Positions 54,831 to 64,000 of a DNA stretch of 64,000 bases are shown here, one piece after another. The position numbers and the translations under genes are program-made. Position 1 is the stretch's first letter, and every line of letters begins with the position of its first letter. Source of the DNA: Maea johnstoni (taxonomy: Eukaryota; Annelida; Polychaeta; Spionida; Magelonidae); contig OZ012688.1 in NCBI GenBank assembly GCA_963942565.1, positions 27,177,257 to 27,241,256 of the forward strand. Reading direction: 5' to 3'. The notes under the pieces were generated by a model. The model was not told the origin of the DNA and ran no database searches. It saw only the letters and a list, made by a program, of their open reading frames with translations.

Positions 54831-55121
54831 ACCTTAAAGGTTATTTTTGTTTTCCCTCATCAGTTCCTTTTCTGTAGCTCTGATTATAAACTAATAATTG
54901 TCATTGTTCATATTTGAATAATCCTTGCCAGTTCTTTCTCTGCCGAGTTCTGTCTCACAATCTGCAGATTGAGTACTGGTGAGCTTTGCTGCAGTCGTTT
55001 GCGGATTGGCTTTATTTATGTCTCACTGTCTGTAAATGGTTGAGATGTTGAACCCTCTAACCAGATCTTCCCTTTATATATGTTGTCAACATATCATGTT
55101 GTTAATAATTCAAACTTTCAG
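54831..55121. other. AT-rich intron up to the acceptor
   Basis: Ends AATAATTCAAACTTTCAG, the acceptor of the next exon. Confidence 0.5.
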
Positions 55122-55169
55122 GCACTAGTGGATATTATTGAAGAGTCGCAATTCCAGTATCCGGATGTG
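55122..55169 (+). CDS. Sosondowah-like gene, 48-bp microexon
   Basis: Acceptor CAAACTTTCAG, donor GTAAGG at 55170, phase 0 in and 0 out, so inclusion or skipping keeps the frame. Encodes ALVDIIEESQFQYPDV, an acidic, hydrophobic-patterned peptide unlike the basic tail before it. It could be a short interaction motif. Small symmetric exons are frequently alternatively spliced; whether this one is cannot be told here. The next exon is not seen in the remaining 8.8 kb. Confidence 0.65.
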
Positions 55170-55366
55170 GTAAGGACCCATTCCTCAATGTCTGGTGTTC
55201 ATTTTGTTCCTATTCCTATTAAAAACTTTTCCTAATATATGCAGGAGAAAATGCATTTTATGCCTTTTAAAGGTCTGTATATTCTCTGTCTAGATGTTTT
55301 AGTTTTTGAAAACATACTTGTTTATATCTGTCCTGTAGATCTTCTGAACTACAATTCCTACAGTAG
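55170..55366. other. Intron start
   Basis: Nothing recognised after the GTAAGG donor. Confidence 0.4.
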
Positions 55367-55627
55367 TTAGATGAATAAAAGAATGGATATGTAGCGAGAG
55401 ACAAATTACTATATGCGCCATAGTGAAGACCTGGCTATCCAAGGGTTCTTGATTATGGTCTCAGTGTGACGTCACTAGGAGACGAAGACCAATGAGGACT
55501 CTCGTATCATTTACAGTACAGAGAAATCAACCAACATGCGCAGAATGTAACTTTTGGGCTATTTGCCGCAGCCTGGTTGTTTAGGTTGACGGGCTGGTTT
55601 CGTATCCTCTTGTTTTTATTCATCTAA
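55367..55627 (+). mobile_element. Family D MITE, complete
   Basis: TTAGATGAATAAAAGAATGG to TTTTTATTCATCTAA. Flanks CTACAGTAG and GCTACAACC do not give a clear 9-bp duplication, so it is probably an older insertion. Confidence 0.85.
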
Positions 55628-56207
55628 GCTACAACCTTTTAAAGAAGCTGTTTCCAAAGATTGATAGCGATCTACATGTAACACAACTGGGTTGATAGAC
55701 TAGGCTCCTCGTACCTTAAAAGGTACCACTCCCTTCTGAGTTGACTAACCTGAGTGTTTTGTAGTACCAGCAATGGCCTGTAGATGGCATCTTATGGTTA
55801 TCCTATCTCTACTGGCTTCATGTAAAACTTCTGTTGTTTTTCTCTCCCCTGCAGAGGATCTTTTTTCTATTTTTAGGGCAAAAGTGTTTTTTCCTACCTT
55901 TCACGGACATTTTGTTTTTCGATTTTCAGGGTTGGACTTTTTTTTCCTAAAAAAGATAATCCCTAAACAATATCAAATGGTCCCACCCTGAACAAACCCT
56001 GACTACCCGAGGGACTTGTTGCATCATAAAGAAATATATGCAAATCAAATATAGCTATAGCAGCCTAGAATATAGCCTGTGTGTTAGTTTGCTAGCTTTC
56101 TGCTCACCTCTGGACAGGGACTGAGTTTTGGATCTTGCTGGAAGCACATGAGAAAGTTGACTTTGGTTAAGTCTGTGTGTTTTATTTTCAGTGTACTTAT
56201 TTTTTTT
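55628..56207. other. Intron, partial SINE tail
   Basis: CTGGACAGGGACTGAGTTTT and CACATGAGAAAGTTGACTTT at 56110-56170 resemble the start of the SINE E tail. No exon seen. Confidence 0.4.
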
Positions 56208-56400
56208 CATTTGGCTGGGCTATTTTGCTGAACGGAATAGTTTACAGGAAATATTTGAAGGAGAATTGTTGATCAGTTCCTGATTCACAACTCTCCTTCA
56301 AAGATTATGTTAAAATTACGATCAATTCCAAAATTATTCTCAAAAGTCTCATAGGTCCAGACAACATTAATCAAGGAAATCTCTAGGACTGAATGGTTCA
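56208..56400 (+). mobile_element. Family B MITE
   Basis: GAAGGAGAATTGTTGATCAG, ACAACTCTCCTTCAAAGAT, TAGGTCCAGACAAC and TAGGACTGAATGGTTCA. The left terminus is missing. Confidence 0.7.
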
Positions 56401-56439
56401 CTGTGATGGGATGACAGGATGAGTAGAGAGGTAGGGCAC

Positions 56440-56995
56440 TACAAATACTTCGTTGCGAAATGTACACGAAACGTACATGAAATGTACGAGCTTCCACATC
56501 TTGCCATTCACGAGCTGTGGAAAAACTAATCCCACCGAAATGTGTTTCGGGCGAATGCATGGGCCATAAGTCTCCGGCCCTGACTGGCAGCCATGTTCTA
56601 TTTGGACTCCAATCAATTCTGCTTATGTAGTAGTGGCCGCAACATAGCCATTACATATGCTTTCCCCACGTTGTACATGCAGGCAACAACCAGAACAGCC
56701 CCTCCGAGAGATTAAATGGCCCGGCCCTGACGATCCAGGAATCCAAATCTGGCCGCAAAACTCGCAATAATGCCACTTCTTCACGCTAATCAAATTATCG
56801 GCCGGGAATATCGTTACCGTGTCCATCAAGGAGTCGTGGGAGGCCGGGAAATCATTCTTCAGAGGATCGCAAAATTTCTGGCCTGTATCAAATTCGAATT
56901 TGTTTTGCGCTAAGAGGCTGTTTAGGTCCATAAAAAGGCCTGGCCGTCCATAGGAGGCAGAGTTCTAGTGAGGCATGGCCCCCAGGAGAATCAAA
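56440..56995. promoter_or_regulatory. Unique island 22, candidate enhancer
   Basis: Unrepeated 550 bp. GAGATTAAATGGCCCGGCCC, TTCACGCTAATCAAATTATC, AATTCGAATTTGTTTTGCGC, CCATAAAAAGGCCTGGCCG, and a local GTACACGAAACGTACATGAA repeat at 56462. Minus-strand frames overlap in two phases. Confidence 0.45.
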
Positions 56996-57099
56996 TTAAG
57001 AGTTTAAGTGGGGATGCCCCCCACCCCCCTCCTATAAGGGTGGGGGGGGGGAATCAATTAGCAAATGTGTGCCAGAGGTCTTGTGTTGTCCGCAGGAAG

Positions 57100-57655
57100 C
57101 CAACTGAAGCATTCTATATCATATCAAGCATTCTGTATATCACCATTCTACATCACTGTGAGCATTCTTTATATCACATCATGCATTCTCTATATCGCAT
57201 AAAGCACTCTATATCACTTCAAATATTCTATATCACATCAAGCATTCTCTGTTTCACATCAAGCATTCTTTATCACATAAGCGTACTACATGTACATCAC
57301 TTCATGCGTTCCATATCGCATCAAGCATTCTTTATCACATAAGAAATACTACATGTACATCACTTCATGCGTTCCATATCGCATCAAGCATTCTTTATCA
57401 CATAAGAAATACTACATGTACATCACTTCATGTGTTCCATATCGCATCAAGCATTCTATATCACATAAGCATACTCTATATCTCATCGAACATTCTACAT
57501 CACATCAAGCATTTTATATCACGTCAGGCATTCTCTGTATCACACCTAGCATTCTGTATCACTTCAAGCATTTCATATCACTTCAATCTATATCACATGA
57601 AGCATTTGATATCACAACAAGCATTCTTTATCACATCAAGCATTCTCAAGAACTT
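57100..57655. repeat. ATCACATCAAGCATTCT minisatellite
   Basis: Units of 20-24 bp. A longer unit of 61 bp (ACTACATGTACATCACTTCA + TGCGTTCCATATCGCATCAA + GCATTCTTTATCACATAAG...) is repeated three times at 57285-57470. Confidence 0.9.
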
Positions 57656-57822
57656 CGCTTTGCTTTCTTTTGAATGTGCAGAGATACTTCCTCATGGTGT
57701 TTACATTCATTAGATTTTGCAAACTTTGATTTTATTTTCAAGGTTATTGCAGATGTTTTTCAACCTAAAGAAACAATTTGCTTGTTTATACATTTGTAAT
57801 TGAGGCATAGACAGGTCTAGAT

Positions 57823-57856
57823 GTGAGAGGGAGAAGGAGAGAGAGAGAGGGAGAAG

Positions 57857-57891
<35 letters not shown>

Positions 57892-57915
57892 TCCGAGAGA
57901 GCACAGGAGGTAGAG

Positions 57916-57992
<77 letters not shown>

Positions 57993-58097
57993 GAGAGAGA
58001 GAGAACGAGAGAGAGAGAGACAGGGAGAAGGAGGGAGAGAAGGAGGGAGAGAGACAGACAGACAGACAGACAGTCCGAGAGAGCACAGGAGGTAGAG

Positions 58098-58182
<85 letters not shown>

Positions 58183-58240
58183 AAGAGAGAGAGAGGGAAA
58201 GAAAGAACGAGAGAGAGTGAGAGGGAGAGAGAGAAAGTGC
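57823..58240. repeat. (GA)n with a duplicated 182-bp module
   Basis: GACAGACAGACAGACAGTCC, GAGAGAGCACAGGAGGTAGA and GAAAAAGAGAG occur at about 57870 and 58052, each followed by a long GA run. Confidence 0.95.
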
Positions 58241-58850
58241 AAGTATAAAGTGCGCCGGCGGCCGCCGTAAGTCTAACAACAGCAGGTGTAGGGTTTCACC
58301 TCTGCGTTATTGCTCCCCGGAGATCCGGCGGCGAGATTATTGCCAAGTCCAAAAGCTGTGGTAAAACACACTTTATCACACTCACACCGTGCAGCCTCTC
58401 CATGCAATAATGTAATCATAGCCTGCTCCTTGCCAGCCTCCCAAGGCCAAGTGCTGTTTGTTTGCTGGCAATTTCCCCATGACTTTTGATCCAACGCGAG
58501 TGGCTACATACATCAACAAGATGGCAGATCTCGGCCTTCTTTTGCGCGGCGCTCGGCCTTCATCGGGTGAGACGGGCTATGTACTTCATCCCGGCCCTCA
58601 CCGCGCTAATTATTTATCCAACATCCAACATCCAACATCCAACAAAGGTCTGCTTGTGTGCCGATGAAGAATGGCAGGTCCGCGCTGAAGGATGGGAACT
58701 TATCGTGCCATCGGAATCAATATCGTAATGAGTTAAGGTCGAAGATGAGTCCATTACTTCCTGGTATGGCATCGTGCACATGGTTGCCGACACGTCTTCG
58801 TACGATACACCTTCTTGTTCTGACCAATCAGAATCAATCATCATTAAGGT
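58241..58850. promoter_or_regulatory. Unique island 23, candidate enhancer
   Basis: Unrepeated 600 bp. GAGATTATTGCCAAGTCC, CATGCAATAATGTAATCATA, ATGACTTTTGATCCAACGCG, CGCGCTAATTATTTATCC and ACCAATCAGAATCAATCATC. A small ATCCAAC repeat lies at 58617-58640. The frames here overlap on both strands and are not called. Confidence 0.45.
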
Positions 58851-58929
58851 TCTAAAGACGAAGTAGGAACCATTTAGCAATTAAATTTCTCTTACGAGAA
58901 ATCTTGTTATGCTTCTGTACCATTGCCGA

Positions 58930-59000
58930 AGGGTTGATTCTGGCTTCAGGTGTATGAGAATGTTGCCAGTGACTTGGGCTAACAGCTGTCTTCCAAGTTA
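58930..59000 (+). mobile_element. SINE family E tail fragment
   Basis: CAGGTGTATGAGAATGTTGC and AGTGACTTGGGCTAAC. Confidence 0.5.
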
Positions 59001-59102
59001 CTAGGACAAACTCCGCTGTTAAATTCTAGCTATTCATGATATAGCCTTAAATCTTAATTGAGAAGTTATGAAACTCAAATTAAATACCACTCCACTATGA
59101 AG

Positions 59103-59275
59103 GTGGAATTTTGGAATTTTGATTTTCATCACTTTTTCTGCCATGTGGCAGAAGTAGTGACTAGCCCGTTGTAACTGGTGGAGGAAACTGAAGTACCTGG
59201 CGATGATCACCGCCTAATACCAAGTCACTGGTAACTTTCTCACATGCTCAGGCTGAGATTGAAACCTGGGCAGTA
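59103..59275 (-). mobile_element. SINE family E tail, minus strand
   Basis: Reading left to right: TTTGATTTTCATCACTTTTT, CTGCCATGTGGCAGAAG, GGTGGAGGAAACTGAAGTAC, GATCACCGCCTAATACCAAG and AACTTTCTCACATGC, the inverse of the 43796 tail and the most complete version of its end. Confidence 0.7.
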
Positions 59276-60863
59276 TTTATAAGAAGGTGTAAGGTTTATG
59301 GCAAAACCATTTAGGCCAGAAAAATGTGCGCATCATATGCACTTAATGAGATTCTCATATCACATTCAAAGACCACTAGTTCAAATCAATCATGTGAGCA
59401 CACAAAGAAAATGTGCAAAAGAAGGAAAGCTTTGAGAAAAGTCAGGTAGTGATAACATGTTAATGAGGTTCTAGTGCGAAATTAACGAAGTAAGCCAAAA
59501 ATATAGGGAACAAATGGGAGAAACGACATTGTAAAGATTGTACAGGTAATAATAATATGTTAATGAGGTTAGAGTTGGATTGATATTAAGTCAATAATAT
59601 GATTCTGGGTTATTTGATCAATTTCTAAGATAAACCTTTAAAATGTAAACTTAAGAGTATATGCAAAACTTGGTGCACCGAAACACTCTTGGGTTGCAGA
59701 AACCATACCCAACCGACACCCTGGGGAATTAGGGTGTTAAATATTGAATTCCCAAGTCTTACATAAAGGAGAGTGAGAGGGCATCTAAGCAGTAAACAGA
59801 TGGCGTAACCACCCCCACCACATAACGCAACTCTAGAATTCTCTTGAAGAGGCGACGGCAGGTACTTAGAAAGTAATTAATCCATCAATTAATTACACTC
59901 ACACCTTTGTTATTTAGAGGAAGTGGAACTGTCTTTAACCTTGTGACTTCACAGTGTTTACGATGCCCCCTAGAGGGGATATATTTTATTAATTACACGG
60001 GTGCAGAAAGTTACCTTAGCCGACACAGAATTAGATGCAAGTATGGGTTTATTTAAAGCACCGAAGTGCTCTCGGTTGAATTGGAAGGTTATTGAGTAAA
60101 CTTACCTTACTAAGTAAACTATAGGGAACTTGTTTAGGTATTCAGGTATCTGGTAAACTATCATAAGAAATTGTTTTTATCATGAATGAAACTCATTTAT
60201 AAGGAGGTAGTTGATGATAGTTAAAACTCTTGTATTTTGCAATGATATCTGTGTTCTTCACTTTGTAAGAAAATTTGTAAGAATTAAAATGGATTCAGTT
60301 TTACAAATGCAAATTTTAATGTTTTCACTTCAATAATGCCCAAGAAAATACATTAGATTATGAGTAACTTTGCAAAGGAAATTTGAAAAAAATGCTTAAC
60401 AGTTTGTAGGTCTCTATGAGAAAAGATACACTATGTTTAGCAGTTTTCTTAGCGGAGACCTTGCAGTAATCACACACTATGTACAGTGCTAAGCATGGTA
60501 AAAGCTGATTCAGACCAGTTTTGCATGAAAATGATATGTTTAGACTTTTTCTTTTTTAGAAGTTAGGAAATCACACACAAATCGCAGGTGCTGGGTAGGG
60601 TTTTTAAAAAAAGCACTCGTTAACAGACATTGATGAATATAGTGAATATGGCAAATTTGAATAATAGATTTGTGATACAAACATCTCCAGGTAGAATCAT
60701 GTTGATTATATCTGATCAAATTTATATGATAGCATACAAAATCCCCCCCCCCCCCCCCTACTGCCAACTCTATCCTGCAAATATACATATTTAAAAAAAT
60801 CATCCTTGATATCCAACTTATTTCCAAAGTATCAAAGACCCAGTCGAAGATTCTAATAATAAC
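59276..60863. other. AT-rich intron, nothing firmly recognised
   Basis: A GTTAATGAGGTT word repeats at 59460 and 59560. A C-run lies at 60743-60757, and a possible family B remnant (TTATTTCCAAAGTATCAAAG) at 60815. Confidence 0.4.
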
Positions 60864-61063
60864 NNNNNNNNNNNNNNNNNNNNNNNNNNNNNNNNNNNNN
60901 NNNNNNNNNNNNNNNNNNNNNNNNNNNNNNNNNNNNNNNNNNNNNNNNNNNNNNNNNNNNNNNNNNNNNNNNNNNNNNNNNNNNNNNNNNNNNNNNNNNN
61001 NNNNNNNNNNNNNNNNNNNNNNNNNNNNNNNNNNNNNNNNNNNNNNNNNNNNNNNNNNNNNNN
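60864..61063. other. Assembly gap, exactly 200 N
   Basis: Second placeholder gap of the same length as the one at 27272. Confidence 0.95.
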
Positions 61064-61074
61064 ATTTAGATAAG

Positions 61075-61250
61075 ATAGAAATGTGCATGGGAATATCATT
61101 CACCTAAGGTAGTGTTCACATCAGAGATGTTCACAGAGATGTTCACATTTCACAGTTTACTGTGATAAATAAAATTTGCTTGGGAATATCAATCACATTA
61201 GGAACTGTTCACATCTCAGAGATGTTCACATTTCAAGGTTCTCTGGTACT
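61075..61250 (+). mobile_element. Family C MITE, duplicated partial copies
   Basis: Two diverged copies of GAATATCA(T/A)TCAC...AGGTAGTGTTCACATC/AGGAACTGTTCACATC, with GAGATGTTCACATTTCA at each end. Left ends are absent, perhaps lost in the gap. Confidence 0.55.
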
Positions 61251-61264
61251 CCCAGGAATCACTG

Positions 61265-61425
61265 GGTAATCCGACCTATACCAGAAGGTGCAGGGGGAAA
61301 TAATTTATGAGCCGGGCCCCCGCTCGTCAAATATGCATATTTATGAGTCGTTGGGGTTATTATTATTGGTGCTTGCATGATGCGCTCTCTTTAATGCCCT
61401 ATGATACTGATGAACAGCTTGCGGG
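61265..61425. promoter_or_regulatory. Short unique island 24
   Basis: GGGAAATAATTTATGAGCCG, GTCAAATATGCATATTTATG and GTTATTATTATTGG near a GCCGGGCCCCCGCTCG patch. Confidence 0.3.
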
Positions 61426-61494
61426 GAGGAAATGGAGAAAGTACTACTGGGGAAAGAAACAGTGATGTATGTCTTCGAACTTACAATGCTGACC

Positions 61495-61705
61495 ATGCAC
61501 AATAGTTGACATCCTGGAAATGGCTATAAGTCACCATGTAGCCGAAATGTGGAAGAAAAAGTGATGATTATCAAAATCCCAGTTCTGACCACCATTGATT
61601 TAGCCTAAATATGGTGGAAAAAGTGACGATAATCGAAATTCCAGTTCTGACCACCAGGGGTTGCCTAGTCGCCATTTACCCTAACTATGCCAGAAAAAGT
61701 GGCTA
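61495..61705 (+). mobile_element. SINE E tail-end repeat, three tandem copies
   Basis: GAAGAAAAAGTGATGATTAT, GGTGGAAAAAGTGACGATAA and GCCAGAAAAAGTGGCTACT, with CCCAGTTCTGACCACCA in the first two, about 70-85 bp apart. Confidence 0.6.
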
Positions 61706-62205
61706 CTATGGGTCCTTTCACTGTTTGTTCTTCCTGCTTCTCACATACCCAAGTGTGGTCCTGTCACCAGCCCCTATTTTGCTTATAAAACCCTCTTTTA
61801 ACTACAGGTATGAAATCTTTACACGGCAAGACTCATAGCAGAAACAGGTGTTTTAATTTCCGTGGCCCAAACTACTGGTCACTTTTAGACCCTTGATGGT
61901 ATAATCACCATTCCACCATGAGTCTGTCATGTGTCCGCCAGGTGTTTTGTGGTTAATAAACGGTATTGTGGTTACATAGTAGTCCCTATGATATAGGCCA
62001 TTCAAGGTCAGGGGGGGGGGGGGGGAGCTGATGATAAATTCATCACCCTGTTGTAAATATGGAGTACGGCAAGATCATCTGCATTCAGCCAGCAGGTATT
62101 GCACAAGGCCGCTCTAAAAATGTGCCACATACCAAGTTAATTTTAACCACATATTATGTCACACAAAATATTTCGACATTTTTTGTAACGGGTATCCAGT
62201 ACTTC
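61706..62205. other. Intron, nothing recognised
   Basis: G-run at 62011-62025. Confidence 0.35.
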
Positions 62206-62340
62206 ACACTATTGCCTCCGTGACCTTCGGGCCGACGCCCACTCGCCCGCACGCCCCGGCCCGTGACCCCCGGTGGGGGCCCGGTGAAACAGGAGGAGTA
62301 CAGGTAATAAAAGCCACGCACCTGTAATTAAGAGTTATGA
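62206..62340. promoter_or_regulatory. GC-rich unique island 25
   Basis: CGGGCCGACGCCCACTCGCC, CGCACGCCCCGGCCCG and GCACCTGTAATTAAGAG. Short and unrepeated. Confidence 0.3.
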
Positions 62341-62461
62341 CACCTGGGATGATGGAGCAGTGTCAGCTTGATTGATCCCCGTGATCTATAGCTCGTGTCC
62401 AGCTATGATGTGAGAGAATTTCGTGGTTGTGATGTTATAAAATTGATGTGCTTGTGCATGT

Positions 62462-62462
<1 letters not shown>

Positions 62463-62500
<38 letters not shown>
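62463..62500. repeat. (GT)n microsatellite
   Basis: Pure GT dinucleotides followed by GGGAGG triplets. Confidence 0.95.
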
Positions 62501-62502
<2 letters not shown>

Positions 62503-62644
62503 AGGGAGGGAGGCAGATAGCGGGGGGATACAAAGCCAACCCTGTAGACTGATACCAGAATGCTATCACTCTACTAGGAGATTGAAGATTTCAATGTGAT
62601 ATTAAACTGACCCTCCTAATGTTCGAAAAAAAGATATTTACATA

Positions 62645-63200
62645 GCTAGTGCGGTCTGGTCTGGTCAGTATACCTCCCCCTTCAGAGAGACTATACCTGC
62701 CACAATCCCTTAAAGTGAAACTCTAGGTGAACGTGTTCCTCTTGAAATTATAAATAGATATGTACTTCCCAAATGTAGTCTGACCTGGTTATAGTCCAGG
62801 CAAACTTGCGTTTTTCAAAAACTAATTGCAGCAGAAATTGTTTTACCGCAATGCATTTTCATAAAGTCCCCAGATCAACATACTATTAGTATAACTGTAC
62901 AGGGAGAACACCTGCATTAATCACCCAAGGTCATCGGGGTCACACTGTGATAATGTACTGACCATCCTAGCATTAGAAATATATATCAGATACCCAGTGC
63001 TGTCTGACCTGGTCAGTAGACCCCCTGTATAGAGAGACCACCTGCCTTAATCCCCGGGATAAATCTAGGCCATCGGGGGGTCACACTGTGATAATGGGCC
63101 GATCCTCGCAATCTTAGAGATAGATATGTACATACCTAATATAATGCTACCTGGTCAGGGGACCACCTGTAGTGAGAGACCACTTGCCTCAGGAGAACCT
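62645..63200. repeat. Degenerate tandem repeat, about 140-220 bp
   Basis: CTGACCTGGTCAGTAGACC-like starts at about 62655, 62790, 63006 and 63148, with GAGAGACCACCTGCCTTAAT, GGTCACACTGTGATAATG and AGATAGATATGTAC(A/T)T in order. Confidence 0.75.
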
Positions 63201-63330
63201 ACCTCTTTCGCCAGTGACTTAGGATTAGGTGGTGGTTTTTGCCCAGGTTTCCTACACTTATTTCAAATGATGAGTCACCATTAAGCTGCAGTATGGTAGA
63301 AAATGTGACGATAATCAAAATTACCACCTC
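63201..63330 (+). mobile_element. SINE family E, tail
   Basis: TTCGCCAGTGACTTAGGATT, AGGTGGTGGTTTTTGCCC and GTATGGTAGAAAATGTGACG. Confidence 0.6.
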
Positions 63331-63407
63331 TTACTTCAATTATGACAAATAGAGTATATTTCACCTGTTTCTAAAGGCCCTTATGAACTCATAACATCCA
63401 TTCTATA

Positions 63408-63587
63408 TACAGTGAAACCTTGGAGATGTGAACACCTTGGGATTAGGGCAAAAACGTTCATATTAGGGGATGTTCACATCTCAGAGAACTTTTCATAATG
63501 TAAAAGATACGAATGGGACCAGGTAAATGTGTTCACATTAGGAGGTGTTCGCATCTCTGGGGTGTTCACAATGACGGCTTAACAGTA
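63408..63587 (+). mobile_element. Family C MITE, near-complete
   Basis: TACAGTGAAACCTTGGAGAT at the left; the right end CAATGACGGCTTAACAGTA has diverged from GAGGTTTCACTGTA. It carries two GGTGTTC(A/G)CATCTC modules. Confidence 0.75.
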
Positions 63588-63639
63588 CATATGATCTTCC
63601 TACACCAAGTAGTTAGCAGAAATATGGCTGTTTCCCCTC

Positions 63640-63852
63640 TTAACCCTTATAATATTAAGCTGCTGCTGGATGATTTGGTCAATACAAATTGATGCAAAAG
63701 AAAAATTAAATGACTGAGACCCTGGCAAATGGGTACTCATCTGAGAGTACTCAGCGAGAGCTATCCGATGAGTACCAACATGACAGGTTTTGGATGGTTT
63801 TCAAAATCTTTTGTGCTTTGGATGAAAGTAGTCTCAGCATTGAAAGGGTTAA
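63640..63852 (+). mobile_element. Family A MITE
   Basis: TTAACCCTTATAATATTAAG (a small insertion after the end motif) to AGCATTGAAAGGGTTAA. Flanks are not duplicated. Confidence 0.85.
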
Positions 63853-64000
63853 ACACACCACCTTTTATATATGCCAAACTATGTCCTTAAGCTGCCTGGG
63901 ATGCGCACCTGAAACCTGCAATCAAGCCAGGTAAATGACAGGTGTGTGTTACCTGTAATTGGGGAGGAGCCTCTCATCTGTCTTGTGGCCTGGCTTTATA
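63853..64000. other. Intron to window edge
   Basis: CAGGTGTGTGTTACCTGTAA, a small E-box inverted pair. Nothing else seen. Confidence 0.35.

Noticed and set aside
55773-55991. 72-codon + frame next to a CCCTGCAG acceptor-like word
   Set aside because: Low-complexity Phe-rich content and a phase that does not continue from the 55169 donor.

Overview
The window looks like nuclear DNA of an invertebrate animal, almost all of it intron. It is AT-rich, has long microsatellites, hundreds of bases of non-autonomous DNA transposons per element cluster, a tRNA-derived SINE, canonical GT-AG exon borders and two gaps of exactly 200 N (placeholder gaps of a scaffolded assembly). I cannot fix the phylum. 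A marine lophotrochozoan or a cephalochordate-like deuterostome would both fit.

One host gene can be supported, on the + strand. Three short exons (34909-34989, 52501-52733, 55122-55169) have matching phases (1-1, 1-0, 0-0). The first encodes the last ankyrin-like segment GANANMRDYSGKKAKQYL, which I recognise as the signature of the Sosondowah (SOWAH) ankyrin family. The next two encode a Ser/Pro/Arg-rich tail and a 16-residue acidic cassette. Two alternative C-termini are possible: read-through of the first exon to a stop at 35144, and a terminal exon at 37908-38023. The N-terminal part and most ankyrin repeats are not seen, and the 3' end is also outside the window. Sowah is the known bystander gene of the Iroquois (Irx) genomic regulatory block in bilaterians, where Sowah introns carry Irx enhancers. 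That gives a reading for the many GC-richer, non-repetitive islands in this AT-rich intronic sequence. They are listed as candidate regulatory islands (largest 42470-43510). No conservation could be tested here.

The rest is mobile and tandem DNA. Family A (22 copies, about 210 bp, TTAA-CCCTT...AAGGG-TTAA) and family B (about 200-230 bp, TTAA-CCCATT...AATGGG-TTAA) have piggyBac-like ends. Family C (about 155-180 bp, TA-CAGTGAAACCTC) has Tc1/mariner-pogo-like ends. Family D (about 240-260 bp) has TTAGATGAATAAAA ends, and one copy has a 9-bp target duplication. A tRNA-SINE with a conserved 3' tail is present in several pieces. A perfect 62-bp-arm palindrome lies at 14613-14749. Tandem arrays range from mono- and dinucleotides to a 38-bp minisatellite of about 1.7 kb inside the last visible intron.

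The most unusual structural signal is that many family A copies sit between two direct copies of neighbouring non-repeat DNA (about 26-180 bp), and the outer ends of those copies are themselves TTAA or one-step variants of it. Left to right: 1-940 satellite; 1.2-7 kb transposon cluster; 7.4-8.6 kb microsatellites; 8.7-34.8 kb first intron with islands and elements; 34.9 kb exon; 35-52.5 kb second intron; 52.5 kb exon; 38-bp minisatellite; 55.1 kb exon; 55.2-64 kb last intron.
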